Shown here in pieces: positions 27,153 through 36,847 of a stretch of 64,000 bases of DNA. Location: the NCBI GenBank assembly GCA_023518375.1, contig CP068450.1:868001-932000 (forward strand), given 5' to 3'. Numbering within the stretch: position 1 is the first letter of the stretch; every line of letters starts with the position of its first letter. Source of the DNA: Candidatus Hepatincola sp. Av. GTDB taxonomy: Bacteria > Pseudomonadota > Alphaproteobacteria > WRAU01 > Hepatincolaceae. Position numbers and translations under genes: made by a program. Below the pieces are notes generated by a model that saw only the letters and a program-made list of their open reading frames with translations, was not told where the DNA came from and did not search any database.

Positions 27153-27953
27153 ATGACAAAACTAATGGCTGGTAAAAAAGGACTCGTTATGGGGGTAACC
27201 AACGAAACTTCTATAGCATGGTCAATTGCTAAAATTTTACATGAACATGGAGCAGAAGTAGCTTTTACTTATCCTAACGAAAAAATTGAAAAAAGAGTTA
27301 TACCTCTTGCAGAAACTCTTAATTCATCAACAATATTACATTGTGATGTAACAGAATCTACTACTATAGCTAAAACATTTCAGGCTATTAAAAGCAAATG
27401 GGGGAAAATAGATTTTTTAGTTCATGCTATTGCTTTTTCCGATAAAAATGAATTAAAAGGTAAATTTGTAGATACAACTCTAGCTAACTTTCTAAACACT
27501 ATGCACGTCTCTTGTTATTCTTTAGTAGAAATATGTCAGCATGCCTTTCCTTTAATGAATGAAAACTCTAGTGTTCTTACCTTATCTTATTATGGTGCTA
27601 ATAAAGTATTACCTAATTATAATGTAATGGGCGTAGCTAAAGCTGCCTTGGAAACTTCCGTTAAATATTTAGCTGAAGATATAGGTAGAAATAATATTAG
27701 GGTTAACGCCATTTCGGCCGGACCCATTAAAACTTTAGCTGCAAGTGGTATTAGTGATTTTAAAGAAATTTTAAATTGGAACGCCGATAATTCACCATTA
27801 AGAAGAACAGTTTCACAACTAGAAGTAGCTCAATCTAGCTTATATTTATTAAGCAATCTGGCTAGTGGAGTTACCGGCGAAGTTCACTTCGTAGATGCCG
27901 GTTACAATATTATTGGCATGAAAGTATCTGATTACCACCCACAAGAAGATTAA
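27153..27953 (+). CDS. fabI: Enoyl-[acyl-carrier-protein] reductase FabI
   Basis: NADH-dependent reductase completing each fatty-acid elongation cycle. It has the FabI nucleotide site GVTNETSIAWSIAKIL (rather than GxxxGxG), the catalytic Tyr-x6-Lys in YNVMGVAKAALE, and RVNAISAGPIKTLAASGI. Length 266 aa. An AAGAGG site lies six bases before the ATG. It is monocistronic and ends at a strong bidirectional terminator. Confidence 0.96.
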   Translation: MTKLMAGKKGLVMGVTNETSIAWSIAKILHEHGAEVAFTYPNEKIEKRVIPLAETLNSSTILHCDVTESTTIAKTFQAIKSKWGKIDFLVHAIAFSDKNELKGKFVDTTLANFLNTMHVSCYSLVEICQHAFPLMNENSSVLTLSYYGANKVLPNYNVMGVAKAALETSVKYLAEDIGRNNIRVNAISAGPIKTLAASGISDFKEILNWNADNSPLRRTVSQLEVAQSSLYLLSNLASGVTGEVHFVDAGYNIIGMKVSDYHPQED

Positions 27954-27986
27954 TGCTTCAAAATTGTTACAACAAGTAACTCATCT

Positions 27987-28022
27987 AAAAAAGGCAATCA
28001 TATTGTTATGGTTGCCTTTTTT
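27987..28022. terminator. Bidirectional terminator between fabI and degP
   Basis: A 16-bp stem (27987-28002 with 28007-28022) with one G-U pair and a TTGT loop. It is flanked by A6 and T6, so it works for both converging genes. Confidence 0.93.
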
Positions 28023-28048
28023 ATTATATGTATTAGCTATATACATTC

Positions 28049-29674
28049 TTATGGTTCTTCTGGAAAGCCCGTTTTAATTTCTTGGTTACTGATAGAAATA
28101 AATATGCGATTCTTTTTCACATCCTCTATTAAAAATACCAATCCCTTAGCTTTATATTTAGTAATTAAATCATCAAAAGAATCTAAATCTTTCACAAGCT
28201 CTTGGTTCACCGATATAATCCTTAAACCTTTTCCTAACCCTTTTTGTTTAGCAATAGAATCTTGCTTAACTCCTAAAATAATAACTCCTTTAGAGTTTTT
28301 ATCTAATTTAAAGTAAGTTCTAATTCTATCATTTAAGTTAGCTACTTGAATGCCAATATCTTCATATGTTCTTTTTTTAACATTATTAGCTACATTTTGC
28401 TTACCATCTTGGCTTCCCATAGCTGCAGGTATAATATTACTTGGAATTTCTGTGATTTGAATATTTACTTCCTTTACCTTCTTATTAGAGAGTAAAGTAG
28501 CCTTTATGGTAGAACCAGGACTCATATTACTAACCATTTTTGGTAATAGTTTACTATCGGTAATTTGCACATTATTTATTTTCATAATAATATCACCACC
28601 TATAATACCAGCTTTAGCTGCAGGACTATTTGGAATTACACTAGCTACTAACACTCCTCTAATATTTTTAAGCCCTAACGATTTCGCCATACTTGGAGTT
28701 AGTTCTTGAATTTGTACACCTAACCAACCTCTTATAACTTTTTTATGTAATAATAATTGAGCAACTGTTTGTTTTACAACATTAGAGGGAACAGCAAAGC
28801 CAATACCTATACTACCACCACCTGAAGTACTAATAATTGCCGTATTAATACCAATAATTTCTCCTTTAGTATTGATCATTGGTCCACCTGAATTTCCTTT
28901 ATTTATAGCAGCATCAGTTTGAATAAAATCATTATAACGACCAATGTTAATGTCTCTTGCAATAGCCGAAACAATCCCTGCCGATACCGTACCTCCTAAA
29001 CCAAAAGGATTCCCAATAGAAATAACCCAATCACCTGGGCGAACTTTACTAGAGTCACCAAAACTTAAAGTTGGTAAATCTTTAGCATTAACTTTTAATA
29101 AAGCAATATCCGACATTGGATCTGTTGCATAAACTGTTGCTGGTAATTTTTTACCATCATGTAAAGTTACTCGTACACTTTCAGCCGATTGTACTACATG
29201 GTTATTAGTAACAATAAAGCCATCAGAACGAATAATAAAACCTGAACCTAAACTTAGGAAACGTTGTTCTTTTTGGTCATCAGGTTGAGGAATCATATTT
29301 TTGAATAATTCCTTCATACGAGGATCCATATCTTCTATAGGTAAATTTAAACCTTGAGTCTTAACCACTTTAATAGAAGAAATATTCACAACAGATGGAG
29401 TTACATATTCAACTAAATTAGCAAAACCCTCAGCAACTGCAAAGCTCTTATTATAAACTTTAGAATTATCCCCAAAATTAGCTTCTTTCAGGTTGTTAGC
29501 ATTGTTTGAATCTTTGTTGGTAAGGGCAGACTCTGGTAACGCCACATCTTGCTTATTAAGATTATTTGGCGTATCTAATTTTGAACCACTAAAGTACCAT
29601 ACGAATCCATAAACAATTATTCCACCTAACACCACAAAGAGGATATATTTCAAAGACTTCTTTACAAATTTCAT
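28049..29674 (-). CDS. degP: Periplasmic serine protease DegP/HtrA
   Basis: Do-type protease and chaperone. The start is set at MKFVKKSLKYILFVV (29674), because an AGAGGTAA site precedes it; the upstream ATG would add ten residues. A single N-terminal helix anchors or exports it. The catalytic triad is in TNNHVV (His), SDIALLKV (Asp) and GNSGGPM (Ser). Two PDZ domains follow (about 305-390 and 435-530: GWLGVQIQELTPSMAKSLGL, VILGVKQDSIAKQKGL). Length about 541 aa. Monocistronic. Confidence 0.96.
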   Translation of the reverse strand: MKFVKKSLKYILFVVLGGIIVYGFVWYFSGSKLDTPNNLNKQDVALPESALTNKDSNNANNLKEANFGDNSKVYNKSFAVAEGFANLVEYVTPSVVNISSIKVVKTQGLNLPIEDMDPRMKELFKNMIPQPDDQKEQRFLSLGSGFIIRSDGFIVTNNHVVQSAESVRVTLHDGKKLPATVYATDPMSDIALLKVNAKDLPTLSFGDSSKVRPGDWVISIGNPFGLGGTVSAGIVSAIARDINIGRYNDFIQTDAAINKGNSGGPMINTKGEIIGINTAIISTSGGGSIGIGFAVPSNVVKQTVAQLLLHKKVIRGWLGVQIQELTPSMAKSLGLKNIRGVLVASVIPNSPAAKAGIIGGDIIMKINNVQITDSKLLPKMVSNMSPGSTIKATLLSNKKVKEVNIQITEIPSNIIPAAMGSQDGKQNVANNVKKRTYEDIGIQVANLNDRIRTYFKLDKNSKGVIILGVKQDSIAKQKGLGKGLRIISVNQELVKDLDSFDDLITKYKAKGLVFLIEDVKKNRIFISISNQEIKTGFPEEP

Positions 29675-29776
29675 TATTACCTCTACATATATTATTACAA
29701 GCAATCTTTGTCAAAAGACTAAGAAACCTGTAAGATAAAAATTTAAGTATATATTATAGTAGTAATAATAACAGAA

Positions 29777-30796
29777 ATGCAACAAGAAGACATTAATAAC
29801 AATAAAATATTATCTTTTCTAAAAAATCATAAAATTAATGAGTTTATTGAGGGTATCAGCGTAGAAGAAAGTATTATCTATTGCATTATTAATGCAACTA
29901 CCTTAAACCAAGAAGATTCACACATTGTTGCCAATACAATAAAAAATTTATTATTTCAACATTATCCTGACTATAAAGTAAGTTGTAGTTTTATTAAACA
30001 ACCATTACCTAAAAACACTTTACCACCAAAACAATCCATTCCTCATATTCAACATATTATTGGAATCGCCTCAGGAAAAGGTGGAGTTGGTAAATCTACC
30101 CTTAGTGTAAATTTAGCCTATGCTTTAAGCAAACAGAATATAAAAGTAGGTATTTTAGATGCCGACCTATATGGTCCTTCTATTCACTTTATGCTAGCAG
30201 GTAATAATCTTAACTCAAATCCTGAAAAACTTCCCTTATTTTATAAGGAGGGTATTAGTTATACTTCTATTGCTTTATTATTAAAACAAAGTGAAGATCC
30301 TATCTTGCTAAAAGCACCAAGAGCTGTTAAACTCTTGAAACAGTTATTACTAGAAACACCTTGGCAACCTTTAGATGTACTAATTGTAGATCTTCCCCCT
30401 GGTACGGGTGATATAAACCTACATTTAGCATTAAACTATAAATTAACAGGAATCATTAGTATTTGCACGCCACAAAAGTTAGCAATATTAGATTTACAAA
30501 AAGCCTTAAATATGTATAGAAAAACTAAAACTCCTATTTTAGGGATTATTGAAAATATGAGTTCATTTATTTGTCCGAAATGCTTAAATATAAGTAATAT
30601 TTTTGATAAGCATAACCTAAAACAATTAGCAATAGAACAATCAATTCCCTTTTTAGGAGATATTCCTCTTGATCTTAATTTAAGAGAATCTACAGATAAT
30701 GCACAGTTCATTTTGAATACTAGCCCTAATAGTGCTACAAGTACTAGTTTTCAAAGAATTGCTAACCATCTTATAACCAATATAGAAAAAGCATAG
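29777..30796 (+). CDS. mrp: Iron-sulfur cluster carrier protein Mrp/ApbC
   Basis: P-loop ATPase that transfers Fe-S clusters. The deviant Walker A GIASGKGGVGKSTLSVNLA lies at about residues 95-113, DADLYGPS follows, and the conserved CPKC (CxxC cluster motif) sits in FICPKCLNIS near residue 275. An N-terminal DUF59-like part of about 80 residues is present. Length 339 aa. It ends six bases before the large flavo-Fe-S protein gene, suggesting that this protein may be its client. Confidence 0.95.
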   Translation: MQQEDINNNKILSFLKNHKINEFIEGISVEESIIYCIINATTLNQEDSHIVANTIKNLLFQHYPDYKVSCSFIKQPLPKNTLPPKQSIPHIQHIIGIASGKGGVGKSTLSVNLAYALSKQNIKVGILDADLYGPSIHFMLAGNNLNSNPEKLPLFYKEGISYTSIALLLKQSEDPILLKAPRAVKLLKQLLLETPWQPLDVLIVDLPPGTGDINLHLALNYKLTGIISICTPQKLAILDLQKALNMYRKTKTPILGIIENMSSFICPKCLNISNIFDKHNLKQLAIEQSIPFLGDIPLDLNLRESTDNAQFILNTSPNSATSTSFQRIANHLITNIEKA

Positions 30797-30801
30797 CAAA
30801 C

Positions 30802-33800
30802 ATGAAACATAAATTAGGTTTTAATCTTAATTTTTTAGATCTATATACTACTAAGGCTTTAAAAAAACTAGATGCTACCTTTTTAGCTTATCTAAAAGCA
30901 AAAGATCTCAATACCTATAATTTTTTATTACAAGAAAGAAGTTTATTTAAAGAGTTCACTGAAAACTATAGTAATGATGCTCGCCTACTTATTGCGGCTT
31001 CTATTCTAGAAAGTTTTTTAGTAGAATTATTTTCTATTAAAACTCCTTACATACAGTTACATAAACAATATAAACAACAACAAAATCTTTTTTATTTTAG
31101 AAAAGTGTTTGTTAATAAATATATTAAAACTTTTAATAAAGAGAGTTTATTAAAGTATCATTTTCCAGATATTGAAAAACAATTATTTAAGTTACTGAGG
31201 ATCTCAACTCTTGATGAACTGCAAATTATACAAAGTATTTTAACAGCTTTAAAAAAACCTAAAAGTAATACAGAATTATTAAACTTAGCTACTATTTTTG
31301 GTGCTTTTTTAATGTTTGATGAAACAGCAAAAGCAAAATATCCTAAACAATTACTATTTTTTAAAGCGAAAAAAACTAATTTTCAACATTTAATTCCCTT
31401 TGATAGAAATCATCATGCTATTAAAAAATATACACTAGACTCCAACATTATTCGTAATAATTTTAGCTTGTATAATCATACTACATTGCAAGAAGCACAA
31501 CACCAATCTAACTATTGTGTAAAATGCCATTTAAGGAATAAAGATTACTGCTCTCATGGAGAAAAAATAAATAACAATTATAAAACTAATCCTTTAAAGC
31601 AAACATTAGAAGGCTGCCCTTTAGCTATGCATATTTCTGAAATGCATAGTTTATATAACGAGGGTAATTTATTAGCGGCCTTAGGAATTGCTACTATTAA
31701 CAACCCTCTTTTAGCAGGTACAGGAGAAAATATTTGCCACGATTGTAAAACTTCTTGTATCTTCCAAAAACAGGAAACTGTGGATACTCCTAAAGTAGAA
31801 AGTTATATTTTACGTGAAACATTATCTTTACCTTGGGGTTTTGAAATTTATAGTCTGTTAACTAGATGGAATCCTTTAAGGCATTACCGCCCTTTTCCTA
31901 AGCCACCTACTCAATATAAAGTATTAGTGGTAGGTTTAGGTCCGGCAGGTTACACCTTAGCCTACAATTTAGCTATGGAAGGGCATGGAGTAGTAGCTAT
32001 TGATGCCTTAAAACTTGAACCATTATATAATGTTAATACTGCTAAACCTATTATTCATTGCCATAGTATTTGGGAAGATTTAGATGAAAGGTTTACAGCT
32101 GGTTTTGGAGGTGTTGCCGAGTATGGAATTACCAGCCGTTGGGATAAAAACTACTTAACTGTGCTGCGTATTATTTTAGAAAGGCAAGCCAACATACTAC
32201 TACAAGGTAGTACTTATTTTGGTGGACTTATTAATTTTCAAAACGCTAAAGAACTAGGTTTTCATCATATTGCTCTTTGCACTGGAGCGGGGCAACCTAA
32301 TATGTTACATATGAAAAACTCTATGGTAAATGGTATAAAAACATCTTCAGAATTTTTAATGAATTTGCATTTAGGAGCCTTTCAATTACATAATTTACTA
32401 AATTTACAAATTCAATTACCACTAGTCGTAATTGGTGCAGGGTTAACTGCGGTAGATTGTGCCACAGAGGCTTATGTGTATTACCAAAGGTTATTGCAAA
32501 AAGTAGCATTAGAATATAAAAAAATACAAAATCATCAAAAAGAAGAAGCATTTTTACAAACTTTAACTAGCCAAGAAAAAAAATTATTAATAACTTACTT
32601 AAAGCACCATAAGTTACTAGAACAAGTAAAAGATAGTCCTGAAAAAATAATTCCTACATTACAACAACTAGGTGGCGTACAGATTATCTATCATAAACCT
32701 TTTAACGAGTCTAATGCTTATAAACAAAACTATCAAGAATTACAAAAAGCTCTGCAACAAGGAGTAGAGTTTATAGAAAATACCATAATGCAACAGATAA
32801 ACCTTAATGAATACCAAGAGGTTACCTCTATTAAGGTAAAGAATAATCTTACTAAAGAAATTACACAAATTCCTGCAAAAACTATTATTTTTGCTTTAGG
32901 CACCCATCCTAATAGAGTTGCCTTAGAAAAGTATTTGCCTCCTAATATCCATAATATTAATAATAATTTCAAGCAACAAGATGATAATTATCTGCATAGA
33001 ACTAACAATAGCAATCACTCCTTAGAGTTACATAATTATATGCAAACTTATAAAGGTAAAAACTTTTCCGTATATCAACAAAAAATAAATTCTACGGATG
33101 TTACTGTATTTGGTGATAGCCATAATATTTTTAATGGCAGTGTAGTTAAAGCTATGGCAAGTAGCTATTACGGGCAATACACTATTAATAAATTATTAGC
33201 AAAGATTCAGCCCTCTTCATACAATTTCTCTAAATTCAAAAGTAGTATTCAAAAAAAATTATTGCTCAAAGTTACAAGTATAAAAGAATTACAACCAAAA
33301 TTAATGGAAATCACAGTTGAAAACCCTTTATTGGTTAATAATTTTCAAGCAGGACAATTTTTCAAACTTCAAACTTACGCAACCAATAACACTAAATTAA
33401 CAAAAAATATAGAAAATATAGCCGAGCCCATTTTCCTAACTGGTGTTAAAATTTCTAACTCCAGTCCCAAACAACAAATCAAACTCTTCTTACAACCTGT
33501 AGGTGCTTCTAGCAAACTGGTATTAAATCATCGCAATATAGTAATTAGCGGACCTTTAGGGGAACCAACGCCCCAACATCAAAATAAAAATATCTTATTA
33601 ATTGGTGGTGGAGTTGCTAATGCGGTTACTTTTAATATTTTAGAAACTCTTCATAAAGAAAATAATATATATTATATTGGTGGTTATCGTAACCAAACAG
33701 ATATTTTTTATGAAAAACAAATCAAAAAACATGCTTTAACAACGATTTTTACTTTAGAGAATAATAATTCTAAAAATTATGTAACAGGCAATGTAATTAA

Positions 33801-34134
33801 TGGTTTAGAATATTTTATGCAACATAATCCTAAACTACGTATTCATGAACTACTAGTAGCTGGATCATGCTCCATGATGGAAGCAGTACAACAGTTTACT
33901 AAAAATCATAAATATTTTACCAAAATAAACAGTACTGCAAGTTTAAACTCTATGATGCAATGTGGTTTAAAAGGAATTTGTGGCACCTGTATTCAACAGG
34001 TTGGTAACCAATTAGTTTACTCTTGTAAACAGCAAGAGCAAGAGCTTACAAACACTTCTTTTAGTTTTTTAGCCAATAAATTAAGGCAAAACTCTTTACA
34101 GGAAAAACTTTCTTTCTTTCTAAAGAACAACTAA
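30802..34134 (+). CDS. Large Fe-S flavoprotein: GltD/NfnB-like fused to PyrK/NfnA-like module
   Basis: 1110 aa with four parts. 1-235: helical region of unknown type. 238-330: Fer4_20-type cluster domain, CVKC...C...GCP and ICHDCKTSC, as in GltD and NfnB. 373-780: FAD and NAD(P) domains, VLVVGLGPAGYTLAYNLA and VVIGAGLTAVDCATEA. 815-1110: ferredoxin-reductase-like FAD/NAD domain ending in a [2Fe-2S] motif CGLKGICGTC...C (1054-1075), as in PyrK/NfnA. Together these are the parts of NADH-dependent ferredoxin:NADP oxidoreductase in one chain. The reaction is inferred; simple glutamate synthase small subunit is unlikely. It follows mrp. Confidence 0.75.
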   Translation: MKHKLGFNLNFLDLYTTKALKKLDATFLAYLKAKDLNTYNFLLQERSLFKEFTENYSNDARLLIAASILESFLVELFSIKTPYIQLHKQYKQQQNLFYFRKVFVNKYIKTFNKESLLKYHFPDIEKQLFKLLRISTLDELQIIQSILTALKKPKSNTELLNLATIFGAFLMFDETAKAKYPKQLLFFKAKKTNFQHLIPFDRNHHAIKKYTLDSNIIRNNFSLYNHTTLQEAQHQSNYCVKCHLRNKDYCSHGEKINNNYKTNPLKQTLEGCPLAMHISEMHSLYNEGNLLAALGIATINNPLLAGTGENICHDCKTSCIFQKQETVDTPKVESYILRETLSLPWGFEIYSLLTRWNPLRHYRPFPKPPTQYKVLVVGLGPAGYTLAYNLAMEGHGVVAIDALKLEPLYNVNTAKPIIHCHSIWEDLDERFTAGFGGVAEYGITSRWDKNYLTVLRIILERQANILLQGSTYFGGLINFQNAKELGFHHIALCTGAGQPNMLHMKNSMVNGIKTSSEFLMNLHLGAFQLHNLLNLQIQLPLVVIGAGLTAVDCATEAYVYYQRLLQKVALEYKKIQNHQKEEAFLQTLTSQEKKLLITYLKHHKLLEQVKDSPEKIIPTLQQLGGVQIIYHKPFNESNAYKQNYQELQKALQQGVEFIENTIMQQINLNEYQEVTSIKVKNNLTKEITQIPAKTIIFALGTHPNRVALEKYLPPNIHNINNNFKQQDDNYLHRTNNSNHSLELHNYMQTYKGKNFSVYQQKINSTDVTVFGDSHNIFNGSVVKAMASSYYGQYTINKLLAKIQPSSYNFSKFKSSIQKKLLLKVTSIKELQPKLMEITVENPLLVNNFQAGQFFKLQTYATNNTKLTKNIENIAEPIFLTGVKISNSSPKQQIKLFLQPVGASSKLVLNHRNIVISGPLGEPTPQHQNKNILLIGGGVANAVTFNILETLHKENNIYYIGGYRNQTDIFYEKQIKKHALTTIFTLENNNSKNYVTGNVINGLEYFMQHNPKLRIHELLVAGSCSMMEAVQQFTKNHKYFTKINSTASLNSMMQCGLKGICGTCIQQVGNQLVYSCKQQEQELTNTSFSFLANKLRQNSLQEKLSFFLKNN

Positions 34135-34185
34135 AAGTTTAAGAGTAATGCAAATAAATTAAAAAAAAAGTATAATAAATAAGTA

Positions 34186-36030
34186 ATGAAAAAAATATCT
34201 AAGAAAAAATCTATGTTAAAAAAAATACTATCTCTTATTCTCCGCAATGAGGATCCTAAAGAATTAAACTCTATTACCAAAGTTCTTCAACGCTTTGGTA
34301 AAGACTTCATGAGGCCTCATTTAAAAAAAATATTAATTTCTTTATTTTTCTTGGCAATTTATTCAGCAACCAATGCTGGTTTAGCGTGGTTAATTAAACC
34401 CATTGTTAACCAAGTATTTATTATCAAAAACATGCAATATGTACTTGAGGTTAGTTTAGCCATTATAGGAATTACTGTAATTAAAGGAATTGCCCAATAT
34501 ATTTATACCATGATTTTATTTGCTGTTAGTATTTATGTAACAACTGATGCTAGAAATAATTTGTATAAATCTATTTTACATCAAGATATGTTTTTCTTTC
34601 ATACTAATTCACCTGGAGTATTAGTATCTAGAATGATGAAAGAAATTGATAATATCAATAACCTAGCTACAGAAGTTCCTATTAATATAGGTAGAGATTT
34701 CCTTACTTTTATTGGCTTATTAATTGTGATGTTTATTCTACAACCAGTATATGCAGCTATTATTTTAGGCTCAATTTTTGTTATTATTATTCCTATTAAA
34801 TTAGTAACTAGAAAAGTTAAAGACTACTTCAAACGTACCAATACAGGCTATGGGCAACTTACTTCTCATTTAGAACAATCTCTTAATGGTATTAAAGAAG
34901 TAAAATCTTATAATATGGAAAATAAAGAGTTTAATACTTTACATACAATAGCCAGTAGCATTAATAAAACTCAATTAAAAGTTCGTAAAGTTAATTCTAT
35001 ACTTTCACCTCTTATGGAAACATTTGCCGGTGTAGCTATTGCTGTTGTACTAATATATGCAGGATATCAAGTAGCCTATCACCATGCTGATGCTGGAACT
35101 TTCTTTTCCTTTATTGCCGCTTTAATTATTGCTTTTCAGCCATTAAAACGTTTAACTACCGTAACTGTAAAAGTACAATTAGGAGTGCTTGCTATTCAAA
35201 GGTATTATAAACTACTTGATACTAAACCTTTATTAAAAGATAAACCTAATGCTAAAATTTTAGCTATTAATTCGGCAAATTTAACTTTTGAAAACGTTTC
35301 TTTTGCTTATGAACCTAATAAAAGAATTTTAAACAATATAAGTTTTGCAATAGAATCTGGCAAAAAGGTTGCCTTAGTAGGCCGTTCTGGAGGAGGTAAA
35401 AGTACTATTATTAACTTAGCTGCCCGTTTTTATGAACCAAACAGTGGTAAAATTCTAATTAATGGGGTTAACTATACCAACTACACTACAAAGTCTTACC
35501 GCCATCATTTAGCTTTTGTAAGTCAAGAAGTAGTTTTATTTGATACTAGTATTTTTAACAATATTGCTTATTCTAAAGAGGATGCTACAGAAGAAGAGGT
35601 AATCTCTGCCTCCAAAAAAGCTGCTTGTTATGATTTTATTATGAAATTACCAGAACAATTTAATACAACAATTGGACCAAGGGGTATAAAATTATCTGGT
35701 GGACAAAGGCAAAGAATATCCATTGCCAGAGCTTTATTAAAACAAGCTCCTATTTTATTACTAGATGAAGCTACCTCTGCCCTAGATACAGAGTCAGAAC
35801 AAGCTATTCAAGTAGCTATGGAACACTTAATGAAAAATAAAACAACAATGATAATTGCTCATCGCCTTTCTACTATTATTAATTGTGATACTATTCTTGT
35901 AATTAATGATGGTGAAATTGTTGAATCAGGTAACCATACTAATTTATTAGCTCAAAACGGAATGTATAAATACTTATATGATTTACAGTTTAAAGAACAA
36001 GAAATAATTAGTAATTCAAACAATTTATAG
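34186..36030 (+). CDS. msbA: Lipid A export ATP-binding/permease protein MsbA
   Basis: ABC exporter half-transporter that flips lipid A core. Residues 1-350 form six transmembrane helices (first near 55-75). The ATPase has Walker A GRSGGGKSTIINLAAR, signature LSGGQRQRISIARAL, Walker B ILLLDEATSALD and the switch His in IAHRLST. Length 614 aa. It heads the lipid A block and is four bases from the DUF374 gene. A TATAAT lies 15 bases before the ATG, too close for a normal leader. Confidence 0.92.
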   Translation: MKKISKKKSMLKKILSLILRNEDPKELNSITKVLQRFGKDFMRPHLKKILISLFFLAIYSATNAGLAWLIKPIVNQVFIIKNMQYVLEVSLAIIGITVIKGIAQYIYTMILFAVSIYVTTDARNNLYKSILHQDMFFFHTNSPGVLVSRMMKEIDNINNLATEVPINIGRDFLTFIGLLIVMFILQPVYAAIILGSIFVIIIPIKLVTRKVKDYFKRTNTGYGQLTSHLEQSLNGIKEVKSYNMENKEFNTLHTIASSINKTQLKVRKVNSILSPLMETFAGVAIAVVLIYAGYQVAYHHADAGTFFSFIAALIIAFQPLKRLTTVTVKVQLGVLAIQRYYKLLDTKPLLKDKPNAKILAINSANLTFENVSFAYEPNKRILNNISFAIESGKKVALVGRSGGGKSTIINLAARFYEPNSGKILINGVNYTNYTTKSYRHHLAFVSQEVVLFDTSIFNNIAYSKEDATEEEVISASKKAACYDFIMKLPEQFNTTIGPRGIKLSGGQRQRISIARALLKQAPILLLDEATSALDTESEQAIQVAMEHLMKNKTTMIIAHRLSTIINCDTILVINDGEIVESGNHTNLLAQNGMYKYLYDLQFKEQEIISNSNNL

Positions 36031-36034
36031 AACC

Positions 36035-36847
36035 ATGAATACTTTTTATAAAACTTATAAACGATGGTATAATAAATATATTGTTAATAATGACTTTATA
36101 TTTTTTAATCTCATTAGAATTTTATCTGTTATTTTTTATATATATTTAAAATTTGTTTTTCTAACTAGTAAAATTGATTACCAAATTAATTTAGATGATC
36201 CTAAAAAATTAAAAACCAATACTACTATTCTTGCTTTTTGGCATGGACGGTTATTAGCTCCACTTATTACAAGGCACTATTTTGATAAAGGATATGTTTT
36301 AATTTCTTTAAGCCGTGGTGCTTACTTAATTAAGTTAATTTGTAGATACTTTAAAGTTCAAATTATTGAAGGTTCTGCCAACCGTAATGGCAAAGATAAA
36401 GGTGGTAGAGAAAGCATAAAAAAAATCTTAAATCTTCTAAAGCAATCTAATACTTGCTTTGCTATTGCCCCTGATGGCTCTATTGGTCCTAGAATGCGTT
36501 GTTCAGCAGGTTTAGCCTCTATTGCTTTATTATCACGCCTTGATGTAACTCCTTTAGCTTACAGTGCTAAACATATTTATATAGTTAATTCTTGGGATAA
36601 ATTCATTGTCCCTTTTCCTTTTAATCATATTACTGTTAAAATGGATACCCCCATTGCTTATATGGAAAATGGTAAACGCAAAGAAACCGAACAACTAAGG
36701 TTAGAAATTGAAAATAAACTCAACAAGCTAACTTGGGAGCTAGACTCTAAATATAAGCATTCTAAAATCTTACCTACCAATGTAGGTAGAAAAGGTGTAA
36801 CTGTAAAAATTAAACACAAAAATTATGATGACCTCTATAACAATTAA
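36035..36847 (+). CDS. Lysophospholipid acyltransferase family protein (DUF374)
   Basis: 270 aa with one N-terminal hydrophobic segment (about 22-45). ILAFWHGRLLAPLI supplies an acyltransferase-like His, and ISLSRGAYLIKLICRYF, FAIAPDGSIGPRM and AGLASIALLSRLDVTPLAYSA match DUF374. In alphaproteobacteria this gene commonly lies between msbA and waaA and is assumed to act on lipid A or phospholipid. Its end overlaps waaA by 23 bases. Exact substrate unknown. Confidence 0.85.
   Translation: MNTFYKTYKRWYNKYIVNNDFIFFNLIRILSVIFYIYLKFVFLTSKIDYQINLDDPKKLKTNTTILAFWHGRLLAPLITRHYFDKGYVLISLSRGAYLIKLICRYFKVQIIEGSANRNGKDKGGRESIKKILNLLKQSNTCFAIAPDGSIGPRMRCSAGLASIALLSRLDVTPLAYSAKHIYIVNSWDKFIVPFPFNHITVKMDTPIAYMENGKRKETEQLRLEIENKLNKLTWELDSKYKHSKILPTNVGRKGVTVKIKHKNYDDLYNN

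Noticed and set aside
30802-34134. Plain glutamate synthase small subunit (GltD)
   Set aside because: The FAD and cluster motifs are GltD-like, but the C-terminal PyrK-type [2Fe-2S] module and the length of 1110 aa do not fit GltD.
34171-34176. TATAAT as the msbA promoter
   Set aside because: It lies ten bases before the ATG, leaving almost no leader, and there is no -35 box at the right distance.
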